Notes: generated by a model from the letters alone, not told the origin. A DNA stretch of 23,381 nucleotides from an uncultured Eubacteriales bacterium (GCA_900555665.1 USLX01000017.1:1-23381); one strand, 5' to 3'. Positions 13,729 to 21,503 are shown, counted from the first letter of the stretch. A program made the numbers and translations.

Positions 13729-14817
13729 ATGGAACAGAAGTTGAAAATCAGGAAGCATGCGGCGCTGCGGAGAGCGGCAAAGTGGATGCTGTGTCTGGCG
13801 GTGGCGGCCGGGACGCTCGGCGCGCTGGTGGGCTGCCGGGCCGGGACGAGCGGGGCACAGCCGCGCGGAGCGGCGTATTTTACCTTTTTTGATACGGTCA
13901 CGAATCTTTACAGCTATGCCGGGGACAGCGAGCAGGACTTTGCAGACAACTGCCGGACGGTGGAAACAGTGCTGGAGACGTATCACAGGCTGTTTGACAT
14001 CTATCATGAATATGAGGGAGTCACGAATCTGGCGACGCTGAACGCGAATGCCGGGGGAGAGGCTCTCGAGGTCGCCCCGGCGCTGACGGAATTTCTGGTT
14101 TATGCGAAGGAAATGTATGAGGCGACCGGGGGCGAGATGAATGTGATGATGGGGGCGGTGCTGCGGCTGTGGCACGATTGCCGCGAGCAGGCCCAGGAGG
14201 AGCCGGGCAGCGCACAGATCCCGGGCAGCGAGGAGCTGGCGCGGGCGGCGGAGCACACGGACATCGAGGCACTGGAAATTGATGCGGCGCACAATCTGGT
14301 GCGGATCCGCGACCCGGAGGCGTCGCTGGATGTGGGCGCGCTGGCCAAGGGCTATGCCGCGGAGCGCGCGGCGCAGCGGCTCATCGAAGCCGGAGCGGAC
14401 GGCTACGTTTTGGATGTGGGCGGCAATCTGCGGATGATCGGCCACAAGGCGGGGGGCGGCAGCTGGGTCACGGGGATCAAGGATCCGAAGGATCCGGAGC
14501 GCTATGCCGCGCGGTATCGTCTGGCGGACACATCCTGCGTGACCTCGGGAAACTATGAACGGTTTTTTACGGTGGACGGCGTCCGGTATCACCACATCAT
14601 CGACCGGGACACGGCAATGCCCGCGGCGTATTTTTCGTCCGTCACCGTGATTACCCCGGACAGCGGTTTGGCCGATGCGCTGTCGACGGCGCTGTTTTGC
14701 ATGCCCTATGAGGACGGGCTGGCGCTGGCGGAGGCGTTTGGGAACGTGGAGGTTCTGTGGATTTTGCCGGATGGCAGCCAATATCAGACGCCGGGGCTGA
14801 AAGGACTGGCGTCTTAG
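13729..14817 (+). CDS. apbE: FAD:protein FMN transferase, lipoprotein
   Basis: The 362-residue protein belongs to the ApbE family, which attaches FMN from FAD to a Thr/Ser of extracytoplasmic flavoproteins such as RnfG, RnfD and FMN-binding-domain proteins. An N-terminal hydrophobic segment ends in the lipobox LVGC, with Cys36 as the lipid-attachment site. Family blocks follow: FFDTVTNLYSY, GGEMNVMMGAVLRLW, SLDVGALAKGYAAE, YVLDVGGNLRMIG and the metal-binding region HHIIDRDT...SVTVITPDSGLADALSTALF. The start ATG 13729 is set by GAGGAG at 13717-13722; an ATG at 13708 lies upstream of that site. Its likely partners in this locus (the FMN-binding remnant and the rnf genes) are broken, so it may serve flavoproteins encoded elsewhere. 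No clear dedicated promoter was found upstream. Confidence 0.92.
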   Translation: MEQKLKIRKHAALRRAAKWMLCLAVAAGTLGALVGCRAGTSGAQPRGAAYFTFFDTVTNLYSYAGDSEQDFADNCRTVETVLETYHRLFDIYHEYEGVTNLATLNANAGGEALEVAPALTEFLVYAKEMYEATGGEMNVMMGAVLRLWHDCREQAQEEPGSAQIPGSEELARAAEHTDIEALEIDAAHNLVRIRDPEASLDVGALAKGYAAERAAQRLIEAGADGYVLDVGGNLRMIGHKAGGGSWVTGIKDPKDPERYAARYRLADTSCVTSGNYERFFTVDGVRYHHIIDRDTAMPAAYFSSVTVITPDSGLADALSTALFCMPYEDGLALAEAFGNVEVLWILPDGSQYQTPGLKGLAS

Positions 14818-14850
14818 CGGGCAGTATGATAAAATCATGGAGGAACTGCA

Positions 14851-15195
14851 TTGAGGAAGGACCTTTCCTCTCTGCATCTGCCACACAACAAGAACACCGC
14901 CGGCTGTGCGCCGGTACGACTGGAGGGAGTGCGCGAGGCCGTGCTGCCGATGAAGATGCATTCCGGGTACGACGCTGAGATTGTGGTTCAGGTGGGCGAG
15001 GTGGTGACGCTCGTCTGCGCGCTCGTTCGCGAGGCACGGGGCAGCGCCACGATCCGGGGGCGGCCGGCTGCGTTTTTGGAGTCGGTGAAGATCCCGATTC
15101 TGGCCGGAGCTTACGGCGGCGATCTGGTGATGGCCTTCGTACTGGCGGCGGTCCATGCAATCTGCGGGATGCGCGAAACGGAGGAGGAAACATGA
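14851..15195 (+). pseudogene. Deletion fusion: rnfC 5' end joined in frame to rnfE 3' end
   Basis: The 114-codon frame has two unrelated halves. Residues 1-50 read like the start of RnfC: a PHNKNTA block, then VLPMKMHSGYDAEIVVQVGEVV, corresponding to the usual P...HIGAP..P.VKVGD.V. From about residue 53 it reads like the end of RnfE: LVCALVREARGSATIRG, then FLESVKIPILAGAYGGDLVMAFVLAAV, corresponding to a membrane helix, the loop VRE..GSG, and the last helix. The iron-sulfur and NADH/FMN parts of RnfC, all of RnfD and RnfG and most of RnfE are absent. The TTG start keeps a good GGAGGAA site at 14839-14845, and the stop overlaps the next start in ATGA, as expected for the native rnfE-rnfA junction. 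A single deletion of several kilobases with a junction near 15000 explains this. The product is unlikely to work as an Rnf subunit. Confidence 0.6.
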
Positions 15196-15449
15196 ATGCG
15201 AATGTGATTTTTGGCATGTTGCTGGCCGGGATTCTGTCCAGCAACTATGCCGTTTTGCACTTCCCCGGCACGGGGGTGGTGCCGGCCAACGCGCGGCCGG
15301 CCCGGCAGTCGCTGGCGCTGGGGCTGGGCACGACGGCGGTGATGGTGCTGGCAGGCCTCGTTTGCTGGCCTGTGAATGCCTGCCTGCTGGGTGGGGCGGA
15401 TGATTTCCGGATTTTGGCGTTTATGGCGCGGATGGTGCTGAACTTTTGA
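15192..15449 (+). pseudogene. Truncated rnfA-like membrane protein
   Basis: The 85-codon frame matches the first half of RnfA: a first helix NVIFGMLLAGILSSNYAVLHF, then ARQSLALGLGTTAVMVLAGLVCWPVNACLL and FRILAF, equivalent to the LR.IAF strand start. Full RnfA is about 190 residues, so the second half is missing. The rnfB gene that normally follows is also absent. The cysteine of the conserved GICPFLG motif, which helps hold the membrane iron-sulfur cluster, is replaced by a PGTGVVPAN stretch. The start overlaps the preceding frame in ATGA, with GGAGGAA at about 15180-15188. Translation may persist, because the next gene starts at its stop codon and lacks a good ribosome site of its own. Confidence 0.6.
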
Positions 15450-15451
15450 GT

Positions 15452-15808
15452 ATGGGAAAACGGGACAGGCTCCTGATCGGGGGCATTTTGGTATTGGCGC
15501 TGGTGCTGGCGGGAGTATGGCTCCTGCTGCGCCGGAGCGGAGGCTATGTGGTGGTTCGCGTTGACGGCGCGGAAACCGCCCGGTACAGCCTGAGCGAGGA
15601 AGGGACATATGCCCTGAACGGCGGCAGCAATGTGCTGCGCATCGAAGACGGCACGGCCTGGCTCACAGACGCCGACTGCCCGGACCGATTGTGTGTGAAG
15701 CAGGGGAAGGTTCGGTATGACGGGCAGACGATCACCTGTCTGCCCAACCGGCTGACCGTGACGGTATATAGCGGAGAAGAGGACGGCGTGGATCTGGCCA
15801 TGAGGTAG
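15452..15808 (+). CDS. Membrane-anchored NusG domain II protein
   Basis: The 118-residue protein has an N-terminal membrane helix (about residues 7-26) and an extracytoplasmic NusG-II domain. Its signature is DADCPDRLCVKQGKVRYDGQ followed by ITCLPNRLTV, with Cys76, Cys81 and Cys96. This domain is commonly encoded next to FMN-binding, ApbE, Rnf and Gx-family genes; its biochemical role is not established. The start may be ATG 15452 or TTG 15446, which would overlap the preceding stop. Neither has a strong ribosome site, so coupling to the rnfA remnant is likely. It appears intact in contrast to the genes before it. Confidence 0.8.
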   Translation: MGKRDRLLIGGILVLALVLAGVWLLLRRSGGYVVVRVDGAETARYSLSEEGTYALNGGSNVLRIEDGTAWLTDADCPDRLCVKQGKVRYDGQTITCLPNRLTVTVYSGEEDGVDLAMR

Positions 15809-15817
15809 GAGGACGCG

Positions 15818-16312
15818 ATGAAGGCAAAAAAAGCAGCCCTGTTGGGGCTTTCCATCACGCTGGCGCTGGTACTCTCGTTTGTGGAGAGCCAGATTCCGGT
15901 GTTTACGACGGTTCCGGGGATGAAGGTGGGACTGCCGAACCTGGTGATGGTGTTTTTGCTGTACCGGGTGGGGTGGAAGGAGACGGTGGCGGTCAGCCTG
16001 ATTCGGGCGGGGCTGGTGGCGCTGCTGTTTGGAAATCTGCAGAGCCTGATATTCAGCCTGAGCGGGGCGGCATGCAGCCTGGCGGGGATGATTTTGCTGA
16101 AAAAGAGCGGACTCTTTTCACCGATTGCCGTGAGTGTGGCGGGCGGCGTGCTGCACAATGTGGGACAGATTGCTGCGGCCTGTTTTTGGACCGGAACGGT
16201 GCAGGTTGCGTATTATCTGCCGGTGCTGCTGGTGAGCGGCGTGTGCGCCGGGGTTGTGATCGGGCTGCTCGCGGGGCTGCTGCTCAAGCGGCTGGAGCGG
16301 GTGCACCTTTGA
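15818..16312 (+). CDS. Gx transporter family / heptaprenyl diphosphate synthase component I-like membrane protein
   Basis: The 164-residue, strongly hydrophobic protein has about five membrane helices. Its N-terminal block (LALVLSFVESQIPVFTTVPGMKVGLPNLVMVFLLY) and the GGVLHNVGQ segment are typical of the Gx/Hpre_diP_synt_I family. This family is usually encoded with NusG-II, ApbE and FMN-binding proteins and has been linked to quinone or flavin-related electron transfer. No prenyl-synthase partner (component II) is present here. The ATG at 15818 is preceded by AGGAGG, and a terminator follows 26 bases after the stop, so it ends the operon. Confidence 0.85.
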   Translation: MKAKKAALLGLSITLALVLSFVESQIPVFTTVPGMKVGLPNLVMVFLLYRVGWKETVAVSLIRAGLVALLFGNLQSLIFSLSGAACSLAGMILLKKSGLFSPIAVSVAGGVLHNVGQIAAACFWTGTVQVAYYLPVLLVSGVCAGVVIGLLAGLLLKRLERVHL

Positions 16313-16337
16313 AAACCGGCAGAGAAGGAGCGGAAAC

Positions 16338-16364
16338 AGGCGGCCGGGGAGGGGCGCCTTTTTT
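16338..16364 (+). terminator. Rho-independent terminator of the apbE operon
   Basis: AGGCG (16338-16342) pairs with CGCCT (16355-16359), with two more inner C-G pairs across a mismatch. TTTTTT follows at 16359-16364. It lies just after the Gx-family gene and is on its strand. Confidence 0.7.
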
Positions 16365-16397
16365 GTGGAGCGTGTGAAGAGGAGGAGAAAGGGAAGG

Positions 16398-16432
16398 AAA
16401 ACGCCGGAGGGCTCTACCAGGTACCTTCGGCG
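16398..16432 (-). terminator. Rho-independent terminator of the beta-helix lipoprotein gene
   Basis: On the minus strand, CGCCGAAGG (16424-16432) pairs with CCTCCGGCG (16402-16410), including one G-T pair. It is followed by TTTT (16398-16401) and pyrimidines. It lies about 95 bases past the stop at 16527. Confidence 0.65.
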
Positions 16433-16526
16433 ACAGACCCCTCTGGTAACGGCTGAATCAATTGTCTGCGGTGATCGGCGGATCTTTTCCGCCAATCCTG
16501 CGGTTTGAAAATTTGAGCGGAACGGA

Positions 16527-17102
16527 TCAGCGGAGGACGGTGCCATCCGCGAGAGTGATGGTATGGCCGTTAAAATTGATCGTGCCATTGTTGGTGAGGC
16601 TTGTGATGGTGCAGTCGCCGGTGAGCGTCCAGGTGCAGCCAGACTCGATGGTGATGACGGCATTTTCCGAGACGGCGGTACCGCCCCCGGTATTTTCCGC
16701 GATGTTGACGGTGCCGGTGAAGGTGCTGCCGTTTTTCAGGGTAAGGTTCAGAGACGAAATGGTATCGACGAGGATGCTGCCGTCGAGGGTCTGGGCGTCG
16801 GCAGTTGTCGTGATGGCGGAATCGGAGACGCTAACCGTCGTGCCGGAGCCGTAGCTGAAGACGCCGGGCTGGCCGTTTTCACCGTCGGGGGGTGTGCCGT
16901 CAGGCTTTTCGGGCGGCGTTTCGCCGTCAGCCATGGCGGGCGCTTCCCCTTCGGGAGGATCAGACGGCGTTTCGCTGGAGGTGTCGGCGGATGGATCGGA
17001 CGAAGCGGGAGCGTCGGATGCGGCATCCGAGGCAGTCTGGCCGCAGGCCGCAAGGGAGAGCAGCATGACGGCTGCAAGGAAAATTGAAATAAGCTTTTTC
17101 AT
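16527..17102 (-). CDS. Short lipoprotein with C-terminal beta-helix-like repeats
   Basis: The 191-residue protein starts with a lipoprotein signal (MKKLISIFLAAVMLLSLAAC) with lipid-attachment Cys20, so it should sit on the outer face of the membrane. Residues about 21-80 are a low-complexity linker rich in Ser, Asp, Pro and Glu. Residues about 95-191 form repeated short strands such as DTISSLNLTLKNGSTFTG, ITIESGCTWTLTGDC and TITSLTNNGTINFNGHTITL, typical of right-handed beta-helix or solenoid surface proteins. Comparable proteins I recall in gut Clostridia are roughly twice as long, with more rungs before this tail, so this copy may be an internally shortened paralogue. The ATG at 17100-17102 has only a weak AGGCGG site. 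The longer frame to 17183 is not supported, because the signal peptide begins at the internal Met. No function is assigned. Confidence 0.75.
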   Translation of the reverse strand: MKKLISIFLAAVMLLSLAACGQTASDAASDAPASSDPSADTSSETPSDPPEGEAPAMADGETPPEKPDGTPPDGENGQPGVFSYGSGTTVSVSDSAITTTADAQTLDGSILVDTISSLNLTLKNGSTFTGTVNIAENTGGGTAVSENAVITIESGCTWTLTGDCTITSLTNNGTINFNGHTITLADGTVLR

Positions 17103-17281
17103 AAGATCAGCCGCCTGATTTCTTTGCTGTGCCTGCATCATAACGCTTGAGACTGGAAAGAAGCTGAAAAAAGTTGCAAACAATTTGCGCAGGTTGCGGC
17201 AGCAAAAGGCAGGGGCGTCCGAGCGGCACAGAAGCGGCCGATTGGGGCGGAAGATTGGATGGATTTTGCGGCTTTTTTGAG

Positions 17282-17313
17282 AAAAAAGCGCTCCCGGCGA
17301 TGGCCGGGAGCGC
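17282..17313 (-). terminator. Rho-independent terminator of the pot operon
   Basis: GCGCTCCCGGC and GCCGGGAGCGC (17288-17298 with 17303-17313) form an 11-pair stem with a four-base loop. On the minus strand it is followed by TTTTTT (17282-17287). It lies six bases after the potD stop. A GATTTTT on the other side could make it work in both directions. Confidence 0.9.
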
Positions 17314-17318
17314 GATTT

Positions 17319-18509
17319 TTATTGCTTCCATTTGCGGCAGCGGCGGGCCTTTTGGCGGCGGCGGTACGCAGATTGGAGTGTGAAGAAGAGGATGACGGCC
17401 ACGACGGCGGCGATCGTCAGGACAAGGTAGAGCGTCGTATTGGCGTTCGACGTCTTGACGGACAGCCACAGGTCGTTCATCTGCTGCGTGGCCTCGATGC
17501 CAAGTTCGGCAAAGGATTCACTCCGTGCGAGCGTCTCGTCGTCGGGATAGGCGACGGGGTCGTTCACAAGATCCTCATCGAGGTATTCCTTCGCGGCGGT
17601 CTCGGGCGTGGAATAGCCGATGTAATCGAGGTTGGCGGCGGAGATGTCCGGGCGGCAGAGGAAGTTGATGAACGCCTCTGCGCCGGCTTTGTTCTGGCAG
17701 CCCTTTGGGATGCACATGGCATCGATGAAGATGTTGAAGCCCTCCTGCGGATGGCTGAAGCCAAGGTCGGGGTTTTCCTCGACCATGGTGAGATAGTCGC
17801 CCGCGTAGTAGGGGGCGGCCCAGGCCTCGCCGCGCTCCATCTTGTCGAAGATCTGGTCCATGACGTAGGCCTGCAGGACAGGGGACTGCGTGGCGAGCAG
17901 GTCGGCAGTGTTTTTCAGCTCCTGCTCGTCCTCGGTGTTGTAGCTGTAGCCGAGCATGTTCTCCGCGATGGCAAAGGCGTCGCGCGGGTTATCGAACATC
18001 AGGATCTTACCGGAATACTTGCTGTTCCAGAGGCAGGACCAGCTCTGTGCGTCTTCTTCGGAGATGTAGTTCGTGTTATAGATCAGGCCGACCGTGCCCC
18101 AGGTATAGGGGACGGAATAGGCGTTGTCCGGGTCATAAGCCTGATTGCGGAAGGCCTCGTCGATATACTGGTAGTTCGGGATGTTGTTAAAATCCAGCGG
18201 CTCGAGCATGTCCTCGGAGATGAGCTTGGCGATCATATAGTCTGAGGGGATGATGACGTCAAAGGTGGTGCCGCCGGTTTTGAGCTTGGTGTACATCGAC
18301 TCGTTGGAGTCGAAGGTCAGGTAGTTGACCTTGATACCCGTTTCCTCTTCAAAGGCCGCGATGACGTCGAGGCAGTCATCGGTGCCGTCGGAGATATACT
18401 GGCCCCAGTTGTAGACGGTGATCTCGTCGGCCGCGGCATGGGCCGTTGTGGGCAGGAGGCCGACAAGCAGAAGCGCCGCGAGCAGGAGGGAAGCAAAGCG
18501 TTTTTTCAT
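17319..18509 (-). CDS. potD: Spermidine/putrescine-binding protein with C-terminal membrane anchor
   Basis: The 396-residue extracytoplasmic solute-binding protein captures polyamines for the ABC transporter. A signal peptide (1-25) ends in THAHA-like AHA|A with no lipobox cysteine. The mature protein opens with ITVYNWGQYISDG, the PotD-family start, and contains FDVIIPSDYMIAKLI, YSVPYTWGTVGLIYNT and FIDAMCIPKGCQNKAGAEAFINFL. Unusually it ends with a hydrophobic helix (about residues 359-379) and a strongly basic tail. This predicts tethering by a C-terminal transmembrane segment instead of a lipid. The ATG at 18507-18509 overlaps the potC stop in ATGA and has AGGAGGG upstream. The conserved Trp and acidic residues of the polyamine pocket were not checked in detail, so another cationic ligand remains possible. 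Confidence 0.9.
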   Translation of the reverse strand: MKKRFASLLLAALLLVGLLPTTAHAAADEITVYNWGQYISDGTDDCLDVIAAFEEETGIKVNYLTFDSNESMYTKLKTGGTTFDVIIPSDYMIAKLISEDMLEPLDFNNIPNYQYIDEAFRNQAYDPDNAYSVPYTWGTVGLIYNTNYISEEDAQSWSCLWNSKYSGKILMFDNPRDAFAIAENMLGYSYNTEDEQELKNTADLLATQSPVLQAYVMDQIFDKMERGEAWAAPYYAGDYLTMVEENPDLGFSHPQEGFNIFIDAMCIPKGCQNKAGAEAFINFLCRPDISAANLDYIGYSTPETAAKEYLDEDLVNDPVAYPDDETLARSESFAELGIEATQQMNDLWLSVKTSNANTTLYLVLTIAAVVAVILFFTLQSAYRRRQKARRCRKWKQ

Positions 18510-19321
18510 GCGCGTACCCTCCTTGTCTTGCCCCGGTTTTTGTCGGACTTCGCCTGGAGCAGGTTCATCACGGACATCAGGATGAGGATGGTGAGGAACA
18601 TGAGCGTGAAAAGCGCATAGATCTTCGGCTGGATGGGCTTTTTCACATAGTTGTAGATCTCAACCGGGAGCGTGATGAAGCTGGAGCCGGTGACGAAGTA
18701 CGAAATGACAAAGTCATCGAGGCTCATGGTGAAGGCCATGAGCGCGCCGGAGATGATGCCGGGCATGATCTCATGGATGACGACCTTGGTGAACGCCTGT
18801 GTGGGCGTGCAGCCGAGATCGAGCGCGGCTTCGACCAAGTCCTTGTCCATCTGCTGCAGCTTCGGCATGACGTTCAGAATGACGTAGGGGAGATTGAACG
18901 TGATGTGGGCGATGAGCAGCGTCCAGAAGCTCAGGATCGAGTTGATGCGGAGCATCGTGCCCGTGAAGGCAAAAAGCAGCGCGAGGGCGACGCCGGTGAC
19001 GATATCGGGGTTGGTCATCGGGATATTCGTGAGCGTCATGACGGCGCTGCGAAGTTTGCCCTTCATCGAGTGGATGCCGACGGCGGCCATCGTGCCGACA
19101 ACGGTCGCGATGGCGCTGGAGAGCACGGCGACGATCAGAGAGTTGCGCAGGAGCTTGAGAAGCGCGCCGTCGCGGAAGAGGTTGGCATACTGACGGAAGG
19201 TGAAGCCCTTGAAGGTGGCCACGTCCAGCCCCTCGTTGAACGAGGCGACGGCGAGGACGATCATCGGGATATAGAGGAAGATGAAGACCAGAACGGTCAC
19301 AGTACGGTTAAAGTGTTTCAT
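18506..19321 (-). CDS. potC: Spermidine/putrescine ABC transporter permease
   Basis: The 271-residue inner-membrane permease has about six membrane helices. Its EAA loop is EAALDLGCTPTQAFTKVVIHEIMPGI, which docks to the ATPase PotA. The N-terminal IPMIVLAVASFN and the MSLDDFVISYFVTG block are typical of PotC. It overlaps both potB and potD by four bases (ATGA). The nearest good GGAGG (19334-19338) is rather far from the ATG, so coupling to potB is likely. Confidence 0.93.
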   Translation of the reverse strand: MKHFNRTVTVLVFIFLYIPMIVLAVASFNEGLDVATFKGFTFRQYANLFRDGALLKLLRNSLIVAVLSSAIATVVGTMAAVGIHSMKGKLRSAVMTLTNIPMTNPDIVTGVALALLFAFTGTMLRINSILSFWTLLIAHITFNLPYVILNVMPKLQQMDKDLVEAALDLGCTPTQAFTKVVIHEIMPGIISGALMAFTMSLDDFVISYFVTGSSFITLPVEIYNYVKKPIQPKIYALFTLMFLTILILMSVMNLLQAKSDKNRGKTRRVRA

Positions 19322-20136
19322 ACCTTTGCCATGACCTCCTCATCCTCGTTTTCGCCGAAGTGGTTCATGATGGACACACAGACAAAGATCAGCACCATCA
19401 GGATCAGACTCATGGCCGCACCGAGATTGGGGTTATAGGCGGTCTTGAACTGGGACTCGATGACGTCGCCGATGAGGGTTGTGCCGGTGGAACCGAGCTT
19501 CTGCGAGATATAGAAGGTGGACACCGCCGGGACGAAGACCATCGTGATGCCGGACAGGATGCCCGGGCCGGAGAGCGGCAGGATGACCTTCGTGAAGACC
19601 TGCGCCGGCGTGCAGCCAAGGTCGCTCGCGGCCTCGATGAGGCGGCGGTCGATCTTCATGATGACCGTATAGAGCGGCAGGATCATGTACGGCAGGTAGT
19701 TATAGACCATGCCGAGGATGACGGCGCCGTTTGTCCGGATGAGCGGCAGGGGATTCAGGCCGATGGCGCGGATGAAATTGTTGATGATGCCGGTGTCCTC
19801 AAGCATGGCGACCCAGGCAAGCGTGCGCAGCAGGAAGCTCATGCACATGGGGAGCATAATGAGCATCTCCAAAAAGCGCTGCGTGAGCGGCTTGCACTGC
19901 GCGATGAAGTAGGCCACCGGGTAGCCGATGACGAGGCAGATGAGCGAGGCAAACAGGCTCAGCCAGATCGAGCGCAGGAAGATCGGAAGATAGGTGCCGA
20001 TGCTGGCGAGGTTCGCGAGGGTGAACTGGCCGGTCATGGAGTCGGTCAGCGCGTAGTAGAAGACGATGCCGAGCGGGATGAGCGTAAAGAGCACCATCCA
20101 GACGATATACGGCGCGGCGAGGCATTTACTCTTCAT
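19318..20136 (-). CDS. potB: Spermidine/putrescine ABC transporter permease
   Basis: The 272-residue permease pairs with PotC to form the membrane channel. Six helices are predictable, and the EAA loop is EAASDLGCTPAQVFTKVILPLSGPGI. The block SFLLRTLAWVAMLEDTGIIN is characteristic of PotB. The start is taken as ATG 20134-20136 (MKSKCLAAPYIVW), with GGAGG at 20146-20150. Upstream Met codons in the longer frame to 20181 lie inside potA and give an Arg-rich extension. It overlaps the potA stop by 11 bases. Confidence 0.92.
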   Translation of the reverse strand: MKSKCLAAPYIVWMVLFTLIPLGIVFYYALTDSMTGQFTLANLASIGTYLPIFLRSIWLSLFASLICLVIGYPVAYFIAQCKPLTQRFLEMLIMLPMCMSFLLRTLAWVAMLEDTGIINNFIRAIGLNPLPLIRTNGAVILGMVYNYLPYMILPLYTVIMKIDRRLIEAASDLGCTPAQVFTKVILPLSGPGILSGITMVFVPAVSTFYISQKLGSTGTTLIGDVIESQFKTAYNPNLGAAMSLILMVLIFVCVSIMNHFGENEDEEVMAKV

Positions 20137-21256
20137 CGGCTTCTTCCTCCGACGCATCGGCGATCTCATCATATTCCGCACTGTACGAGGAATAGTCGCC
20201 GTAGAGGCCGGAATATTCGCTCTTGTGCATGATATGGATGTCTTCGGGGTTCAGGCGGATGCCGATGAAGGAATCCACGGGGCAATAGTCCGTGGTCTGG
20301 ATCAGCCATTTGAAGCCCTTGAAGTCGACAATGGTGTCGTAGTGGACGCCCTTGAAGGTGACAGAAGTGACGGTGCCGGTGAGGTGGCCCTGCTCGGGCG
20401 GGACGATGTCGATGTCCTCGGGACGGATGACGACGTCGACCGGTTCGTTCGGGGCGAAGCCCTTGTCCACGCACTGGAACTTGCGGCCGAAGAACTTGAC
20501 CTGATAGTCCTCGAGCATGACGCCGTCGAGAATGTTGGACTCGCCGATGAAGTCGGCGACAAAGGCGTTTTTCGGCTCGTTATAGATGTCTTCGGGCGTG
20601 CCGATCTGCTGGATTTTGCCTTTGTCCATGACGACGATCGTGTCGGACATGGTAAGCGCCTCTTCCTGATCGTGCGTGACGTAGATGAAGGTGATGCCCA
20701 TGCGCTGCTGGATGTTTTTTAGTTCGTTCTGCATATCCTTGCGGAGCCTGAGATCAAGCGCGCCGAGCGGCTCGTCGAGGAGCAGCACCTGCGGGCGGTT
20801 GACGAGGGCGCGGGCGATGGCCACACGCTGCTGCTGGCCGCCGGAGAGGCTTGTCACCTTGCGGTTTTCAAAGCCTTTGAGGCTGACGATCTCGAGCATT
20901 TCGGTGACGCGGTCGTCGATCTCGGCCTCCGGCAGCTTCGCCAGGCGCAGGCCGAAGGCGATATTGTCATAGACGTCGAGATGCGGGAACAGGGCGTATC
21001 GCTGGAAGACGGTATTGATCTTGCGTTTATACGCGGGCAGGTCGTTGATGCGCTGCCCGTTAAAAAACACATCACCGGACGTAGGCGTCAGAAAACCACC
21101 GATCATTCGTAATGTTGTAGTTTTTCCGCATCCACTGGGACCCAGCAATGTGAGAAATTCCTTATTGTTGATGTAAAGATTGATTCCATCGAGGACTGTA
21201 ACGCCATCCTCGAACGTCATGGAAAGATTCGACAAGCGAATGAGCTTTTCCGACAT
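20126..21256 (-). CDS. potA: Spermidine/putrescine ABC transporter ATP-binding protein
   Basis: The 376-residue ATPase powers polyamine import. Walker A GPSGCGKT is at 39-46. The Q-loop region reads VFQRYALFPHLDVYDNIAFGLRL, the ABC signature LSGGQQQR, Walker B VLLLDEPLGALD, and the switch His is in YVTHDQEEA. A TOBE-type regulatory domain follows from about residue 240 (VDVVIRPEDIDIV, then VTSVTFKGVHYDTIV). The C-terminus has an acidic tail (DEIADASEEEADEE) not needed for the ATPase fold. The ATG at 21254-21256 is preceded by GGGGGAT. It is the first gene of potABCD and has a leader of about 240 bases. Confidence 0.95.
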   Translation of the reverse strand: MSEKLIRLSNLSMTFEDGVTVLDGINLYINNKEFLTLLGPSGCGKTTTLRMIGGFLTPTSGDVFFNGQRINDLPAYKRKINTVFQRYALFPHLDVYDNIAFGLRLAKLPEAEIDDRVTEMLEIVSLKGFENRKVTSLSGGQQQRVAIARALVNRPQVLLLDEPLGALDLRLRKDMQNELKNIQQRMGITFIYVTHDQEEALTMSDTIVVMDKGKIQQIGTPEDIYNEPKNAFVADFIGESNILDGVMLEDYQVKFFGRKFQCVDKGFAPNEPVDVVIRPEDIDIVPPEQGHLTGTVTSVTFKGVHYDTIVDFKGFKWLIQTTDYCPVDSFIGIRLNPEDIHIMHKSEYSGLYGDYSSYSAEYDEIADASEEEADEE

Positions 21257-21344
21257 TTATCATCCCCCGTTTCATGTTTAGTTTTCGGCAGAACTGGCAG
21301 ATTGCAGCACACGGCCCGCTTGCATCTGTCCCGTGAGGCGGCAG

Positions 21345-21374
21345 AAAAATCCCCGGGAATCCGACAGGATTCCC
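21345..21374 (-). terminator. Terminator-like hairpin in the pot leader
   Basis: On the minus strand GGGAATCC-TGTC-GGATTCCC (21355-21374) is a perfect eight-pair stem. Five bases later a TTTTT (21345-21349) follows. It lies between the pot promoter and potA, so it could attenuate the operon, although the gap before the T-run makes it weaker than a standard terminator. Confidence 0.45.
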
Positions 21375-21448
21375 TGCGGCTTTTCTTTGCCTCGCGGAAA
21401 ATTTGCGGCAGTACGGCGCGGATGGTCAGGGCTGCCGTTTGGGTGGGT

Positions 21449-21497
21449 TTCTTCTGAATGACAGAAGAACAGTACATCCGGCGTTACGGATGTACTG
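21449..21497 (-). promoter_or_regulatory. Two back-to-back hairpins at the 5' end of the pot leader
   Basis: CAGTACATCCG and CGGATGTACTG (21470-21480 with 21487-21497) form a perfect 11-pair stem. TTCTTCTG and CAGAAGAA (21449-21456 with 21462-21469) form an eight-pair stem directly beside it. The predicted transcription start near 21497 would put the first stem at the extreme 5' end of the mRNA, as in stabilising or regulatory leaders. No known riboswitch consensus was recognised. Confidence 0.6.
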
Positions 21498-21503
21498 TGA
21501 TGA

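Noticed and set aside
16402..16452. Possible T-box or other riboswitch
   Set aside because: The paired CGCCGAAGG/CCTCCGGCG stem with a T-run fits a minus-strand terminator. No T-box bulge or specifier element was seen and no suitable gene follows.
17259..18245. 328-codon plus-strand frame opposite potD
   Set aside because: Antisense shadow; it starts within the terminator region and has no conserved motifs.
21217..21477. Leader peptide of 86 codons in the pot leader
   Set aside because: The frame has no ribosome site, its start lies inside the 11-pair hairpin and it overlaps the start of potA; composition is unlike a coding sequence.
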